Source: Hymenobacter caeli (lineage in GTDB: Bacteria > Bacteroidota > Bacteroidia > Cytophagales > Hymenobacteraceae). Taken from it: a DNA stretch of 64,000 bases. Under the pieces are notes generated by a model that was not told the DNA's origin, ran no database searches, and worked only from the letters and a program-made list of their open reading frames with translations. The stretch spans positions 1 to 64,000 of the forward strand of contig NZ_JABSNP010000019.1 in NCBI RefSeq assembly GCF_013294115.1. Direction: 5' to 3'. A program made the position numbers and the translations under genes. Shown here in pieces: positions 17,274-25,300 of this stretch. Positions within the stretch are counted from its first letter, which is position 1; every line of letters starts with the position of its first letter.

Positions 17274-17978
17274 ATGAATCTCTTCATCAACGACATCCCG
17301 CTGGTTATCAAGAAGCTGAGCGAGAAAGTGTACAAGCACAAGTACGATCTGGTGCTGAGCCCGGACGACGAGTTCACGTCGAAAGACCTGGTGGGCGACG
17401 TGCTGGTGCGCGACGCCACGGCCGCGTTCCTCGACCGCCTGCTGCGGCTGATGGAGGTGAAAAAGCTGAAAAAGCTGACCTCGCTCACCATGCTCGTGCG
17501 CCGCAAGGCCGTGCTCATTCAGCACCTCAAGGACCAGTTCAAGATTGCCAAAGCCGCCGGCGGGCTGGTGGTGAAGGACGGGCAGGTGCTGATGATTTAC
17601 CGCCTCGGCAAGTGGGACCTGCCCAAGGGCAAGCTCAAGAGCGACGAGGACACCGTGCTCGGGGCCCTGCGCGAGGTGGAGGAGGAAACCAACGTCAAGC
17701 TGTCCATCGGCGAGGAGTTGCCCAGCACCTGGCACAGCTACGCCTACAAGGGCAACAAGATGCTGAAGAAAACCAGCTGGTACGTGATGCAGTGCCTCGA
17801 CGATTCGCTGATGAAGCCCCAGGCCGAGGAATACATCGAAGAAGTGCGCTGGATGACGCCCCAGGAGGCCCTGGCCAAGCTCGACGACTCCTACGCCTCC
17901 ATTGCCCTGGTGATGCGCCACTACCTGAGCAAGGCCGGCGGCAAGTCGTCCAAGGAAGCGTCGGCGGCCGGCAAGTAA
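17274..17978 (+). CDS. Nudix hydrolase with an N-terminal extension
   Basis: A 234-residue protein. The Nudix box GKLKSDEDTVLGALREVEEET lies near residues 119-139 and keeps the REVEEE metal ligands; Thr replaces the last Gly of the consensus. About 90 residues precede the fold, rich in Lys and Leu (MEVKKLKKLTSL). Nudix enzymes cleave nucleoside diphosphates linked to another moiety; this long Bacteroidota type has no firm substrate. The C-terminus ends in a Lys/Ser/Ala tail. It is divergent from the YfcE-like gene and 23 bases ahead of a lipoprotein gene. Confidence 0.9.
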   Translation: MNLFINDIPLVIKKLSEKVYKHKYDLVLSPDDEFTSKDLVGDVLVRDATAAFLDRLLRLMEVKKLKKLTSLTMLVRRKAVLIQHLKDQFKIAKAAGGLVVKDGQVLMIYRLGKWDLPKGKLKSDEDTVLGALREVEEETNVKLSIGEELPSTWHSYAYKGNKMLKKTSWYVMQCLDDSLMKPQAEEYIEEVRWMTPQEALAKLDDSYASIALVMRHYLSKAGGKSSKEASAAGK

Positions 17979-18001
17979 CCGCCTAGCCGTACCTTCGGGC
18001 C

Positions 18002-18478
18002 ATGCCCCGCCCCGCCCGGTTACTGCCGCTGCTCTTGCTTGTGCTGGCCGCCTTGGGGCCGCAGGGCTGCTCGCGGGCCCATGAGCGCGAAGGCTCCAAG
18101 GCCGCGGTGCAGGGCTCCGCGCTGCCTACGGCCGCCGCGCCTGCCCTCGACGTGCCGGCCCTGCTGGGGCGCACCATCGACGAGGTGCACCAGCGCCTGG
18201 GGCCGCCTCGGGCGCTGCCCGACGGCTTCCAGGACCCCGTCACGCCGGGCCCCGGCGATTCGACGCTCGTGTTCCGGCAGCAGGGCCTGACGATGGTGGT
18301 GCGGTACGACGCCCCCAGCCGCCGCGTGCTCGACCTGCTCGTGCTGGGCCCCGACGAAGACGTGCTCATGCGCCAAACGGGCCTGCTGGCGGGCAACCCG
18401 GCCTACCTGCTGCTGCCCGTGTTCGCCGTCAACCGCAGCACCCGGCTCCTGGGCCTGCGCGTGGTGCCCCTGGGCTAA
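18002..18478 (+). CDS. Small lipoprotein of unknown function
   Basis: A 158-residue predicted lipoprotein; the signal peptide (LLPLLLLVLAALGPQGC) places the acylated Cys near residue 23. A short linker leads to a domain beginning LLGRTIDEVHQRLGPP, the wording of SmpA/BamE-like or SPOR-type small domains, but not enough to assign. TACCTTCG lies four bases before the ATG, so the mRNA may be almost leaderless. Its stop overlaps that of convergent coaD by four bases. Confidence 0.65.
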   Translation: MPRPARLLPLLLLVLAALGPQGCSRAHEREGSKAAVQGSALPTAAAPALDVPALLGRTIDEVHQRLGPPRALPDGFQDPVTPGPGDSTLVFRQQGLTMVVRYDAPSRRVLDLLVLGPDEDVLMRQTGLLAGNPAYLLLPVFAVNRSTRLLGLRVVPLG

Positions 18479-18948
18479 GGCTGCGGGGCCGGCGCGGGCA
18501 GCGGAAAGGGCACGAAATCGCGCACATCGCCGCCGTAGCGGTGAATGTCGCGGATGATGGTGCTGCTGATGGCCGCCAGCGGCGGGGCCGTAATCAGGAA
18601 CACCGATTCCAGCCCGGGGTTGACGTGGCGGTTGGCCTGGGCGATGGTGTTCTCGTACTCGAAATCGGTGGTGTTGCGCAGCCCGCGCAGCAGAAACTGG
18701 GCCCCCACCTCGCGGGCGTACACCGCCGTCAGCCCCCGAAACGTGCGCACCGCCACGCGCGGCTCGTCGGCAAACACGCCCTTGATTAGCTCCAGCATCT
18801 GCTCCAGGGGCAGGTAGCGCTGCTTGCTGCTGTTGGTGCCGATGGCCACAATTACCTCGTCGAACAGCGCCGTGCCGCGCCGCACCACGTCGAGGTGCCC
18901 GTTGGTGAACGGGTCGAACGAGCCGGGAAAGAGGGCAATGCGGGGCAT
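18475..18948 (-). CDS. coaD: Phosphopantetheine adenylyltransferase
   Basis: A 157-residue enzyme of coenzyme A synthesis that joins 4'-phosphopantetheine and ATP to give dephospho-CoA. The nucleotidyltransferase signature GSFDPFTNGH is at residues 9-18; RGLRNTTDFEYE and SSTIIRDI, both conserved in CoaD, follow. Length fits the family (about 160). The C-terminus is Pro/Ala-rich. DUF3822 lies upstream on the same strand as in many Bacteroidota, but the rsmD gene that often sits between the two is absent. Confidence 0.96.
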   Translation of the reverse strand: MPRIALFPGSFDPFTNGHLDVVRRGTALFDEVIVAIGTNSSKQRYLPLEQMLELIKGVFADEPRVAVRTFRGLTAVYAREVGAQFLLRGLRNTTDFEYENTIAQANRHVNPGLESVFLITAPPLAAISSTIIRDIHRYGGDVRDFVPFPLPAPAPQP

Positions 18949-18952
18949 TTAT

Positions 18953-19072
18953 TTGAGTTATGAGTTATGAGTTACGAGTTACGAGTTACGAGTTTCGGGC
19001 CGAACGACGGACGGGCAACTTGCCGCTCACACATTATTCAACTCATAACTCATAATTCAAAACCCATAACTA
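18953..19072. repeat. Inverted array of GAGTTATGA/GAGTTACGA words
   Basis: Tandem GAGTTATGA and GAGTTACGA words (about 18953-18993) face complementary words (19039-19070) across 45 unique bases. The array fills the whole spacer between coaD and the DUF3822 gene and touches the DUF3822 stop codon. The word is nearly that of 13027-13152. Confidence 0.8.
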
Positions 19073-19948
19073 AATGAAGTGCAGGCTGAACAAGTCGAAG
19101 TAGCGGTGGTCGAACACTTCGTTGAAGCGGTAGCTGTAGAACAGGTCGTAGGGCCGGGGGCCGAAGCGGACGTGGCGCACGTAGTTGCGCAGCAGCGTGA
19201 ACAGGGCCGAGTCGTGGGTCAGCTCGCCCCACACGGTCAGCTCGTCCTGGTCGGGGTTCAGGCCCAGTTCCTGCATCACCAGCACCGTGTAGTAGAGCAC
19301 ATCTTCGGCGGTGGCGAAGGCGAACACGTTGCAGTATTCGAGTTGGGAGCCGAGCACGACCAGGGCCAGCTCGTGGTGGCCCAGGCTGAGGTAGAGCCGG
19401 CGCGGCCCCCCCGCGTCGCGCTGGTGGGCCAGGCCGGCCAGCAGGCCGCTGGTGTGGTGCAGCAGCTGCCCGGCGGGCCCGTGGGTAGCCGCCAGCCAAT
19501 CGGCCAGCGCCGCGTCGGCAGCGAATACGTTCACTAGTTCCAGCGCCGGGTGGGGGCGGGCGTAGGCGGCTTCGGCGGGGGCCAGGGCGTGGTGCAGGCG
19601 CAGGGCGGCGGCTTCGTCGCCGGGCCGGAACAGGGCGGCCGGCAGCAGCGTGAAGGCCCCGCCGGTGGTGGCCAGGCGCACGGCGTGCCAGCCGGCACGG
19701 CCCAGGCAGTCGTGGGCCGCGGCCAGGGCGGGCAGGCCGCCGGGCGGCAGGGCGTGGTCTTCGAGCAGCACAAACGACTGGCGGGCCTTTTCGATGGCGG
19801 CCATGCGCACGCGGCCGCCCCCCACGGTGAGGTACAGGTTGTAGGCGGCGAGCTGGTGGGCGTCGAAGGTTTCGTCGCGCAGGCGCAGCAGCGGCGTCGC
19901 GCCGGCGGGCGCGTGGGGAGCAGTTGAAAGGGCGGCGGAAGCGGGCAC
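19070..19948 (-). CDS. DUF3822 family protein
   Basis: A 292-residue protein of the Bacteroidota-restricted DUF3822 family, which has an ASKHA (actin/Hsp70-like) type fold in predictions; function unknown. Features consistent with the family: LRDETFDAHQLAAYNLYLTVG at the start, a middle strand LYLSLGHHELALVV, and the end FNEVFDHRYFDLFSLHF. Family members commonly lie next to rsmD and coaD, and coaD is indeed the next gene downstream. A Pro/Ala-rich extension precedes the domain, so the true start could be slightly downstream of ATG 19948. Confidence 0.75.
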   Translation of the reverse strand: MPASAALSTAPHAPAGATPLLRLRDETFDAHQLAAYNLYLTVGGGRVRMAAIEKARQSFVLLEDHALPPGGLPALAAAHDCLGRAGWHAVRLATTGGAFTLLPAALFRPGDEAAALRLHHALAPAEAAYARPHPALELVNVFAADAALADWLAATHGPAGQLLHHTSGLLAGLAHQRDAGGPRRLYLSLGHHELALVVLGSQLEYCNVFAFATAEDVLYYTVLVMQELGLNPDQDELTVWGELTHDSALFTLLRNYVRHVRFGPRPYDLFYSYRFNEVFDHRYFDLFSLHFI

Positions 19949-19996
19949 GGGCGGAGCAAAAAGCCGAAGGGCGGCCGCAAGATACGGCCCCCGGCC

Positions 19997-20509
19997 CTAC
20001 CCCCCGAAGTGCAGCTGGGGCACAAACAGGTCGTCTACGCTGAGCAGGCCGCGCAGCACGGGGTGAACGTGGGCCGGTGGCAGGGCCAGCAGCTGCCGGG
20101 GCGTGTGCCAGGCCAGTTCAGTGAGCAGTTGGGCCCCGGCGGCGTGCTCGGGGTCGTGGCCCAGGCGCGGGGCGGGGGCCGCATCGCCGGCCGCCAGCAC
20201 TTCAAAAAACAGCTCCAGGGCCTGCAGGCCGTCGCGCCGGAACTCGTGCAGGTGCAGGAAGCGGCCCACGCGCACGGCCAGCCCAGTTTCCTCCCGGAAC
20301 TCGCGCACCAGGGCTTCGTGCAGGCTCTCGCCGAACTGCCAGCCCCCGCCCGGCGGCGACCAAAAGGGGGCCCCCAGGGGCAGCAGGCCCCGGTGGGCGG
20401 CCAGCAGCAGGCCGCCTTCGTGCAGCAGCAGGCCCCCCACGCGCACGCGCACCTTGCCGGTGTAGAGCGCGAGCAGCGGGTCGGGGGGCAGGGCGGGGGA
20501 ATCGGGCAT
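19997..20509 (-). CDS. Nudix hydrolase
   Basis: A 170-residue Nudix enzyme. After strand 1 (VRVRVGGLLLHEGGLLLAAH) the box GGGWQFGESLHEALVREFREETGLAV at about residues 53-78 is a perfect G-x5-E-x7-REUxEExGU match. Substrate unknown; likely a nucleotide or sugar-nucleotide pyrophosphatase that sanitises the cytoplasm. The gene ends 48 bases before the DUF3822 start on the same strand, so coexpression with it is possible. Confidence 0.9.
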   Translation of the reverse strand: MPDSPALPPDPLLALYTGKVRVRVGGLLLHEGGLLLAAHRGLLPLGAPFWSPPGGGWQFGESLHEALVREFREETGLAVRVGRFLHLHEFRRDGLQALELFFEVLAAGDAAPAPRLGHDPEHAAGAQLLTELAWHTPRQLLALPPAHVHPVLRGLLSVDDLFVPQLHFGG

Positions 20510-20599
20510 CGCGGCGCAAAAAAAGGCCCGGAAGCAGGTCGGGCGCGGGCCCTGTACGCAAACGCTGCGCTTAGGGTGACAAAACGGCCCCCGGGAGCT

Positions 20600-21208
20600 T
20601 TAAACCGCCGCCCTGCGCCGGGCCGCCCGCCGCTGCCGCCAGCGCCGCACCCGCCCCAGCCCAAACACCACCAGCGCCACCGCCGCCACGCCCGCCACCA
20701 CCGGCAGCAGCAGCGCCAGGGCCGTGCCGCCCACGGCCAGCCCGTTTTCCAGGGTGGCAAACACGGGGTTGGCCACGCCGCCGGTGGCGGCCGTGGAGCC
20801 GGCCCGCAGCAGCGCCGTGCCGCCCTGCACCAGCCCGGCCGTGCCGCCGCCCACCACGATGCCCAGCCCCCAGCGCAGCACCGGGTCGAGGTGGGGCAGG
20901 GAGGAGGTCATGAGCAGGGCCCCCGCCACGATGGCCGCCGGCGTGGTGAGCGTGTCGAGCAGGTTGTCGACCACCGGCAGGTAGTAGCCCAGCACCTCGA
21001 ACACCGTGGCGGCCCCCAGCGCCAGCATGGCCGCCCAGGTGCCCAGCCACGCGAAGCCCGGCGCGGCCGGCAGCCAGCCGAAGTGGTGCGCCACGCTGGC
21101 CGCCAGCAGCGGCACAAACACGCGGAAGCCGCTGCTGGCGGCCAGCCCCAGGCCCAGGGCCCCGGCCACGAAGTACTCGGTGAGGGGAAGGGTTTCCATC
21201 GCAGGCAA
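20600..21208 (-). CDS. DUF4126 family membrane protein
   Basis: A 202-residue inner-membrane protein with about five hydrophobic segments and a strongly basic C-terminal tail (RVRRWRQRRAARRR), which suggests that this end is cytoplasmic. The regions LGLAASSGFRVFVPLL and the Gly-rich GLGIVVGGGTAGLVQG match the DUF4126 family; no biochemical role is established. The start may be ATG 21208 or ATG 21199 (METLPL). A promoter on the opposite strand at 21273 serves the divergent thioesterase gene. Confidence 0.8.
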   Translation of the reverse strand: MPAMETLPLTEYFVAGALGLGLAASSGFRVFVPLLAASVAHHFGWLPAAPGFAWLGTWAAMLALGAATVFEVLGYYLPVVDNLLDTLTTPAAIVAGALLMTSSLPHLDPVLRWGLGIVVGGGTAGLVQGGTALLRAGSTAATGGVANPVFATLENGLAVGGTALALLLPVVAGVAAVALVVFGLGRVRRWRQRRAARRRAAV

Positions 21209-21272
21209 GGAAATAAGAACGTTGAAAGCCAGGGGCTGGCGCAGCGCGGAAGGTACGCCATCGGCCGCCGCC

Positions 21273-21280
21273 TATCTTTG
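21273..21280 (+). promoter_or_regulatory. TAnnTTTG -7 element of the thioesterase-nuclease pair
   Basis: TATCTTTG, a full match, in the divergent spacer upstream of the hot-dog thioesterase gene. The leader to the inferred TTG start would be about 110 bases. Confidence 0.5.
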
Positions 21281-21394
21281 TCCGGCCCCAGGGTGGGCCC
21301 CCAAGCCCGGCAAAACTCCTGGATTAAGTTCTTAAGCGCTCTTAAAAAATACGGCGGGTACAAAACAGTACAAACGTCGCCCGCTTCTTCACTC

Positions 21395-21841
21395 TTGAAT
21401 CCCGCCTCTTCTCAGCCCGGCCCCGGCACCCCCGCCGACCTCGAAGCCCGCATTCGCCGCAAGCTGGAGCGCCAGCACTTCATGCACCTCGTGGGGGCCG
21501 AGCTGACGGCCATTGCCCCCGGCCGCATCGAAGCGGAGCTGCTAATCGGCGAGCGGCACCAGCAGCAGCGCGGCTTCGTGCACGGCGGCATGGTGGCCAC
21601 GATGGCCGATTTGGCCGCCGGCTTCGCCGCCGTTACCCTTGTACCCGACGATTTCGGCGTGGTCACGGCCGATTTGCGCGTGTCGTACCTGCACCCCGCC
21701 GTGGGGGCCCGCCTCACCGCCATCGGTTGGGTGCTGAAAGCCGGCCGCCGGCTGCACTTCTGCGAAGCCGAGGTGTGGTGCGACGGCAAGCTGGTGGCCA
21801 AGGCCTCGGCCACGATGGCCGTGATTGAACCGGCGGCATGA
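21395..21841 (+). CDS. PaaI-type hot-dog thioesterase, probably with TTG start
   Basis: About 148 residues of a hot-dog fold acyl-CoA thioesterase: RGFVHGGMVATMADLAAGFAA carries the HGG motif and downstream Asp typical of the PaaI/YbgC group, and DLRVSYLHPAVGARLTAIG is the next conserved strand. It hydrolyses acyl-CoA thioesters; the acyl group is unknown. No in-frame ATG precedes the domain, because the first Met lies inside helix 1. TTG 21395 is the most plausible start, but this is inferred. Its TGA overlaps the ATG of the next gene (ATGA), so the two are translationally coupled. Confidence 0.8.
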   Translation: MNPASSQPGPGTPADLEARIRRKLERQHFMHLVGAELTAIAPGRIEAELLIGERHQQQRGFVHGGMVATMADLAAGFAAVTLVPDDFGVVTADLRVSYLHPAVGARLTAIGWVLKAGRRLHFCEAEVWCDGKLVAKASATMAVIEPAA

Positions 21842-22314
21842 AGCCATTGCTTCAAAAGCCGCCGGACAGATACTTCCGGTTATTTCAAGGAGCCGATGGC
21901 AGCTTTGTGGATATGCACGAAACCCACGGCAAGCTGGAAAGCCGCCAGAACATCCCCATTGCCTTCTTTTTGGCGGCCCGGGGCGAACGGGTGCAGCTAC
22001 TGCCGGTGTACGATTTGCAGGGAATCAAAAGCCCGGACGCCACCCGCGACGGAATGGAATGGGAATTTAAAGTGCCTGAAGGTCGTACTGCCAATGCCAT
22101 TGACAAAGCCTTGCGCGGAGCAAGCCGGCAAGCGGCCCGCGTGCTGATTCAGGTAGCGGAAGAGCTTGACCGTCAGTTATTGGAGCAGGCTATCCACGGT
22201 CGTGTTAGGCGTGCCGTAAACATCGTGGAAGTGGCTATCCTGCTGCCCAGTGCGTTACATCATTTCACGCGACAGGAGATTCTAAACAACACCTTCCGCG
22301 GAAAAATGGGCTAA
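21838..22314 (+). CDS. Stand-alone CdiA_C-like PD-(D/E)xK nuclease-domain protein
   Basis: A 158-residue protein resembling the C-terminal tRNA-nuclease domain of contact-dependent inhibition toxins (CdiA_C, PF18451-like). The order is as in that family: Glu34 in KLESRQN, a strand GERVQLLP, KSPDA (Asp67) and WEFK (Glu76, Lys78) forming a PD-(D/E)xK active site, then NAIDKALRGASRQAARVLI. There is no signal peptide, no long toxin stalk and no recognisable adjacent immunity gene. It is coupled to the thioesterase gene by an ATGA overlap. It may be a domesticated nuclease or a remnant of a toxin module; the fold assignment is by motif only. Confidence 0.6.
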   Translation: MKPLLQKPPDRYFRLFQGADGSFVDMHETHGKLESRQNIPIAFFLAARGERVQLLPVYDLQGIKSPDATRDGMEWEFKVPEGRTANAIDKALRGASRQAARVLIQVAEELDRQLLEQAIHGRVRRAVNIVEVAILLPSALHHFTRQEILNNTFRGKMG

Positions 22315-22444
22315 AAAAATGGGGAGCGCAGCATGCTGCGTCTCCCCGGGGGGTCAGGGCTTTCACCCCATCCATTACAAATATACGCAATGCCTGCAAT
22401 ACTTGTTACGCTTGCGATACTTGCAGTGCAAACATCAAAAATTT

Positions 22445-23875
22445 ATGCTTTCCGTTCGCCACCCGTCCGTCCGCGACTTTTTCCCCTACGAGCCGACCGA
22501 TGACCAGGCGCTGCTCTTTGCCAAGCTCGACGAGTTTTTGCGCGACCAGCTGCCCGGGCGCAAAGTGTTTGTGCTGCGCGGCTACGCGGGCACCGGCAAA
22601 ACCACCGTTATCAGCGCCCTGGTGCAGTGGCTGCACCAGCTCCAGCGCAAGTACACGCTGATGGCCCCCACGGGCCGGGCGGCCAAGGTGATGGCGGCCT
22701 ACGCGGGCGTGCCGGCCAGCACCATTCACAAGAAAATCTACCGCCAAACCTCCGGGGCCCCGGCCGAGCGGCTCAGCTTCCAGCGGCAGCCCAACCGGGT
22801 GGAGCAGATGCTCTACATCGTGGACGAGGCCTCGATGATTTCGGACGAGAAGGCGTTCGGCGAAACCGGGTTGCTCGACGATTTGATGAACTTCGTGTTC
22901 GAGAAGCAGACCAACAAGCTGCTGCTGATTGGCGACACGGCCCAGCTGCCGCCGGTGGGCCAGCTCCTGAGCCCGGCCCTCGACCCCGAGGGCCTGGCCC
23001 ACCGCTTCCGGGCCCAGGTGGGCACCGTGGAACTGCGCCAGGTGATGCGCCAGGCCCTGAACTCGGGCATTCTGGTGAACGCCACCGAGCTGCGCGAGGA
23101 GCTGCGCCAGCCCGTGCCCAACATCCAGCTGCACACGCAGGGCTTCCGCGACATGTTCAAGATGGGCGGCGACAAGCTGGAGGACGGCCTGCGCTGGGCC
23201 TACCGCGAGTTCGGGCACGAGAACACGACCATCATCTGCCGCTCGAACCGCAACGCCAACCAGTACAACCAGCTCATCCGCCGAGCGTTGTTCGAGGCCG
23301 AGGAGGAGATTGAGGGCGGCGACTACCTGATGGTGGTGCGCAACAACTACTACTGGCTCGAAAAAGACTCCGACATCGGCTTCCTGGCCAACGGCGACTT
23401 CCTGCAAATCAGCAAGGTGATGCGGCGCGAGGAGCTGTACGGCTTCCACTTCGCCCAGGCCCGGGTGCGGCTCGTGGACTACCCCGACGAGCCGGAGCTG
23501 GAAATCAAGCTGCTGCTCGACACGCTGCACACCGAGAGCCCCGCCCTGCCCGCCGACCGCAACAACGAGCTTTACCAAGCCGTGGCCGCCGACTACGCCC
23601 ACCTCAAAACCAAGGCCGAGCGCTACAAAGAAATGCGCAAAGACCCGTACCTGAACGCCTTGCAGGTGAAATTTGCCTACGCCCTCACCTGCCACAAGGC
23701 CCAGGGCGGCCAGTGGCAGGCCGTGTTCGTGGACCACGGCTACCTGAAGCCCGACGAGCCGCTGGCCGGCGAGTTTGCCCGTTGGCTGTACACGGCCATC
23801 ACGCGGGCCTCGGAGCGGCTGTTTTTGCTCAACTTCCAGCAGCGCCTGGTGAGCGACCCGCCGGTGGAGGACTGA
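22445..23875 (+). CDS. ATP-dependent RecD-like DNA helicase (superfamily 1)
   Basis: A 476-residue helicase of the RecD2/Dda type. Walker A GYAGTGKTT lies near residue 47, Walker B-like YIVDEASMI near 125, GDTAQLPPVG (motif III) near 165, and the C-terminal TCHKAQGGQW plus LYTAITRASERL (motifs V and VI) close the protein. Such helicases unwind 5'-overhang DNA in repair or recombination. RecB/RecC partners are not present, as expected for the stand-alone type. The ATG at 22445 is supported by the conserved start TDDQALLF. It is 130 bases after the CdiA_C-like gene. Confidence 0.9.
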   Translation: MLSVRHPSVRDFFPYEPTDDQALLFAKLDEFLRDQLPGRKVFVLRGYAGTGKTTVISALVQWLHQLQRKYTLMAPTGRAAKVMAAYAGVPASTIHKKIYRQTSGAPAERLSFQRQPNRVEQMLYIVDEASMISDEKAFGETGLLDDLMNFVFEKQTNKLLLIGDTAQLPPVGQLLSPALDPEGLAHRFRAQVGTVELRQVMRQALNSGILVNATELREELRQPVPNIQLHTQGFRDMFKMGGDKLEDGLRWAYREFGHENTTIICRSNRNANQYNQLIRRALFEAEEEIEGGDYLMVVRNNYYWLEKDSDIGFLANGDFLQISKVMRREELYGFHFAQARVRLVDYPDEPELEIKLLLDTLHTESPALPADRNNELYQAVAADYAHLKTKAERYKEMRKDPYLNALQVKFAYALTCHKAQGGQWQAVFVDHGYLKPDEPLAGEFARWLYTAITRASERLFLLNFQQRLVSDPPVED

Positions 23876-24016
23876 GGACCGGGCCCCGGGCCCCATTTCC
23901 CGCGGGTCGGAATTTAAGGGCCGGGTCCGCTGTTGGGGCAAAAATTGCCGGGCCGGGGCACTGGGCGCGGCCGGCCCGGGTTTTGGCCGCAGATTTGCCA
24001 AGCCCACCGAAACCGT

Positions 24017-24024
24017 TAAATTTG
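24017..24024 (+). promoter_or_regulatory. TAnnTTTG -7 element of the DUF1573 gene
   Basis: TAAATTTG, full match, 34 bases before the ATG at 24059. Confidence 0.5.
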
Positions 24025-24058
24025 TCACCTCCCACTTCCTAACCTGTTCCCTTCGATT

Positions 24059-24523
24059 ATGAAAAAAGTACTCCTGCTCGCCCTGAGCCTGACCGCCGCC
24101 GGCTTCACCGCCCAGGCCCAAACCACGAAGCCCGCCGCGGCCGCCGCCAAAACGACCGGCCCCGCCATCACCTTCGAAGAGTCGAAGTACGACTTCGGCT
24201 CCGTGGCCCAGGGCGGTATCGTGGACCACGTGTTCAAGTTCAAGAACACCGGCACCCAGCCGCTCATCATCTCCAACATCGGCGTGAGCTGCGGCTGCAC
24301 CACCCCCGAGTACACCAAGGACCCGGTAGCGCCCGGCAAATCCGGCACCATCGCCGCCCACTTCAACTCGGCCGGCAAAATGGGCATGCAGAACAAAGTG
24401 CTGACCATCGAGTCGAACGCCGCTGCGGGCAACACCACCGTGTCGCTGGTAGGCGAAGTGAAGGAGGCCGGCACGACGGCCGCCGCCAAAGGAGCCGACG
24501 CCGCCAAGAAAGCCAACAAGTAA
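24059..24523 (+). CDS. DUF1573 family exported protein
   Basis: A 154-residue exported protein with a signal peptide ending QAQ at residue 21. The single DUF1573 domain (immunoglobulin/ASPM-SPD-2-Hydin-like) is recognised by YDFGSVAQGGIVDHVFKFKNTG and ISNIGVSCGCTTPEY, with its conserved CGCT motif. DUF1573 proteins are abundant in Bacteroidota envelopes, but their role is not settled. A Lys/Ala tail ends the protein. It has its own promoter and a strong terminator, as a well-expressed single gene would. Confidence 0.9.
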   Translation: MKKVLLLALSLTAAGFTAQAQTTKPAAAAAKTTGPAITFEESKYDFGSVAQGGIVDHVFKFKNTGTQPLIISNIGVSCGCTTPEYTKDPVAPGKSGTIAAHFNSAGKMGMQNKVLTIESNAAAGNTTVSLVGEVKEAGTTAAAKGADAAKKANK

Positions 24524-24550
24524 GGTCGAGCCCCTCGTTGGCTTGAGCCC

Positions 24551-24585
24551 AAAAAGGCGACCCGCGCAAGCAGGTCGCCTTTTTT
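24551..24585 (+). terminator. Rho-independent terminator of the DUF1573 gene
   Basis: Stem AAAAAGGCGACC (24551-24562) / GGTCGCCTTTTTT (24573-24585), with the T-run on the plus strand, 27 bases after the stop. The A-run on the other side lets it serve the convergent DUF423 gene as well. Confidence 0.92.
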
Positions 24586-24627
24586 ATGGGCAAAAATTAC
24601 GGGTGAAACCCAGCCCGGCCCCCAGCC

Positions 24628-25002
24628 CTACAGGCTGCGCACGGCCAGCAGCAGGCTCAGCCAGCCGCCGATGAGCAGCAGGCCGCCCACCGGGGCCACG
24701 GCCCCCAGCGCTTTCACGCCCGTGAAGCACAGCGCGTACAGCGAGCCGCTGAACACGAACACGCCCGCCAGCCACAACGTGCCGGCGAGGCCCAGGCGCA
24801 GCTCGGGCCGCAGGGCCCACAGCACGCCCACCGCCAGCATGGCCAGCGCGTGGTAAAACTGGTAGCGCACGGCGGTCTCGAAGGTGTCGAAGCGGCCCGA
24901 GGCTTCGAGCATGGGCCGCAGCCCGTGGGCCCCGAAGGCCCCGATGGCCACGCCCAGCAGGCCCAGGCCGGCGGCGAATTGAATAAGCAGTCGTGCAGTC
25001 AT
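24628..25002 (-). CDS. DUF423 family membrane protein
   Basis: A 124-residue inner-membrane protein with four predicted transmembrane helices. GAFGAHGL near residue 22 and the segment YQFYHALAMLAVG are the hallmark motifs of DUF423 (YwdK/YgdD family), whose function is unknown. The length matches the family exactly. It converges on the DUF1573 gene across the shared terminator. Confidence 0.92.
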   Translation of the reverse strand: MTARLLIQFAAGLGLLGVAIGAFGAHGLRPMLEASGRFDTFETAVRYQFYHALAMLAVGVLWALRPELRLGLAGTLWLAGVFVFSGSLYALCFTGVKALGAVAPVGGLLLIGGWLSLLLAVRSL

Positions 25003-25251
25003 TTAAAAGAAGCCGAAAATCGTTAGGAAAGATTGCTGCAAAGGACAAAAAAGCGCGGGTGCGGGCCACCCTTTCGACGCGGATTATCGGCGCGGCCCGC
25101 TGCCAAGGCGCAGTCGTCTGCCCGGCAAGGGAAACGAAGCGCGTACTCCCTGGCTGATGCCCAAAAGAATGGGTGCCCCAAGGTATCCTCAACGTTTTTG
25201 ACGAGTGGATGTTCGAACCGTTTGTAATAGAATTTTTGCATTATTATATTT

Positions 25252-25266
25252 AATTATGACATAATT
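25252..25266. promoter_or_regulatory. 15-bp palindrome in the BLUF gene promoter region
   Basis: AATTATG-A-CATAATT is perfectly symmetric and ends four bases before TATCTTGT (25271-25278), a degenerate -7 element 22 bases upstream of the BLUF ATG. The placement between -7 and -33 suits a repressor operator. The surrounding sequence is unusually AT-rich for this genome. Confidence 0.45.
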
Positions 25267-25300
25267 TAACTATCTTGTGTGACACAACTAAAAAAAAACG

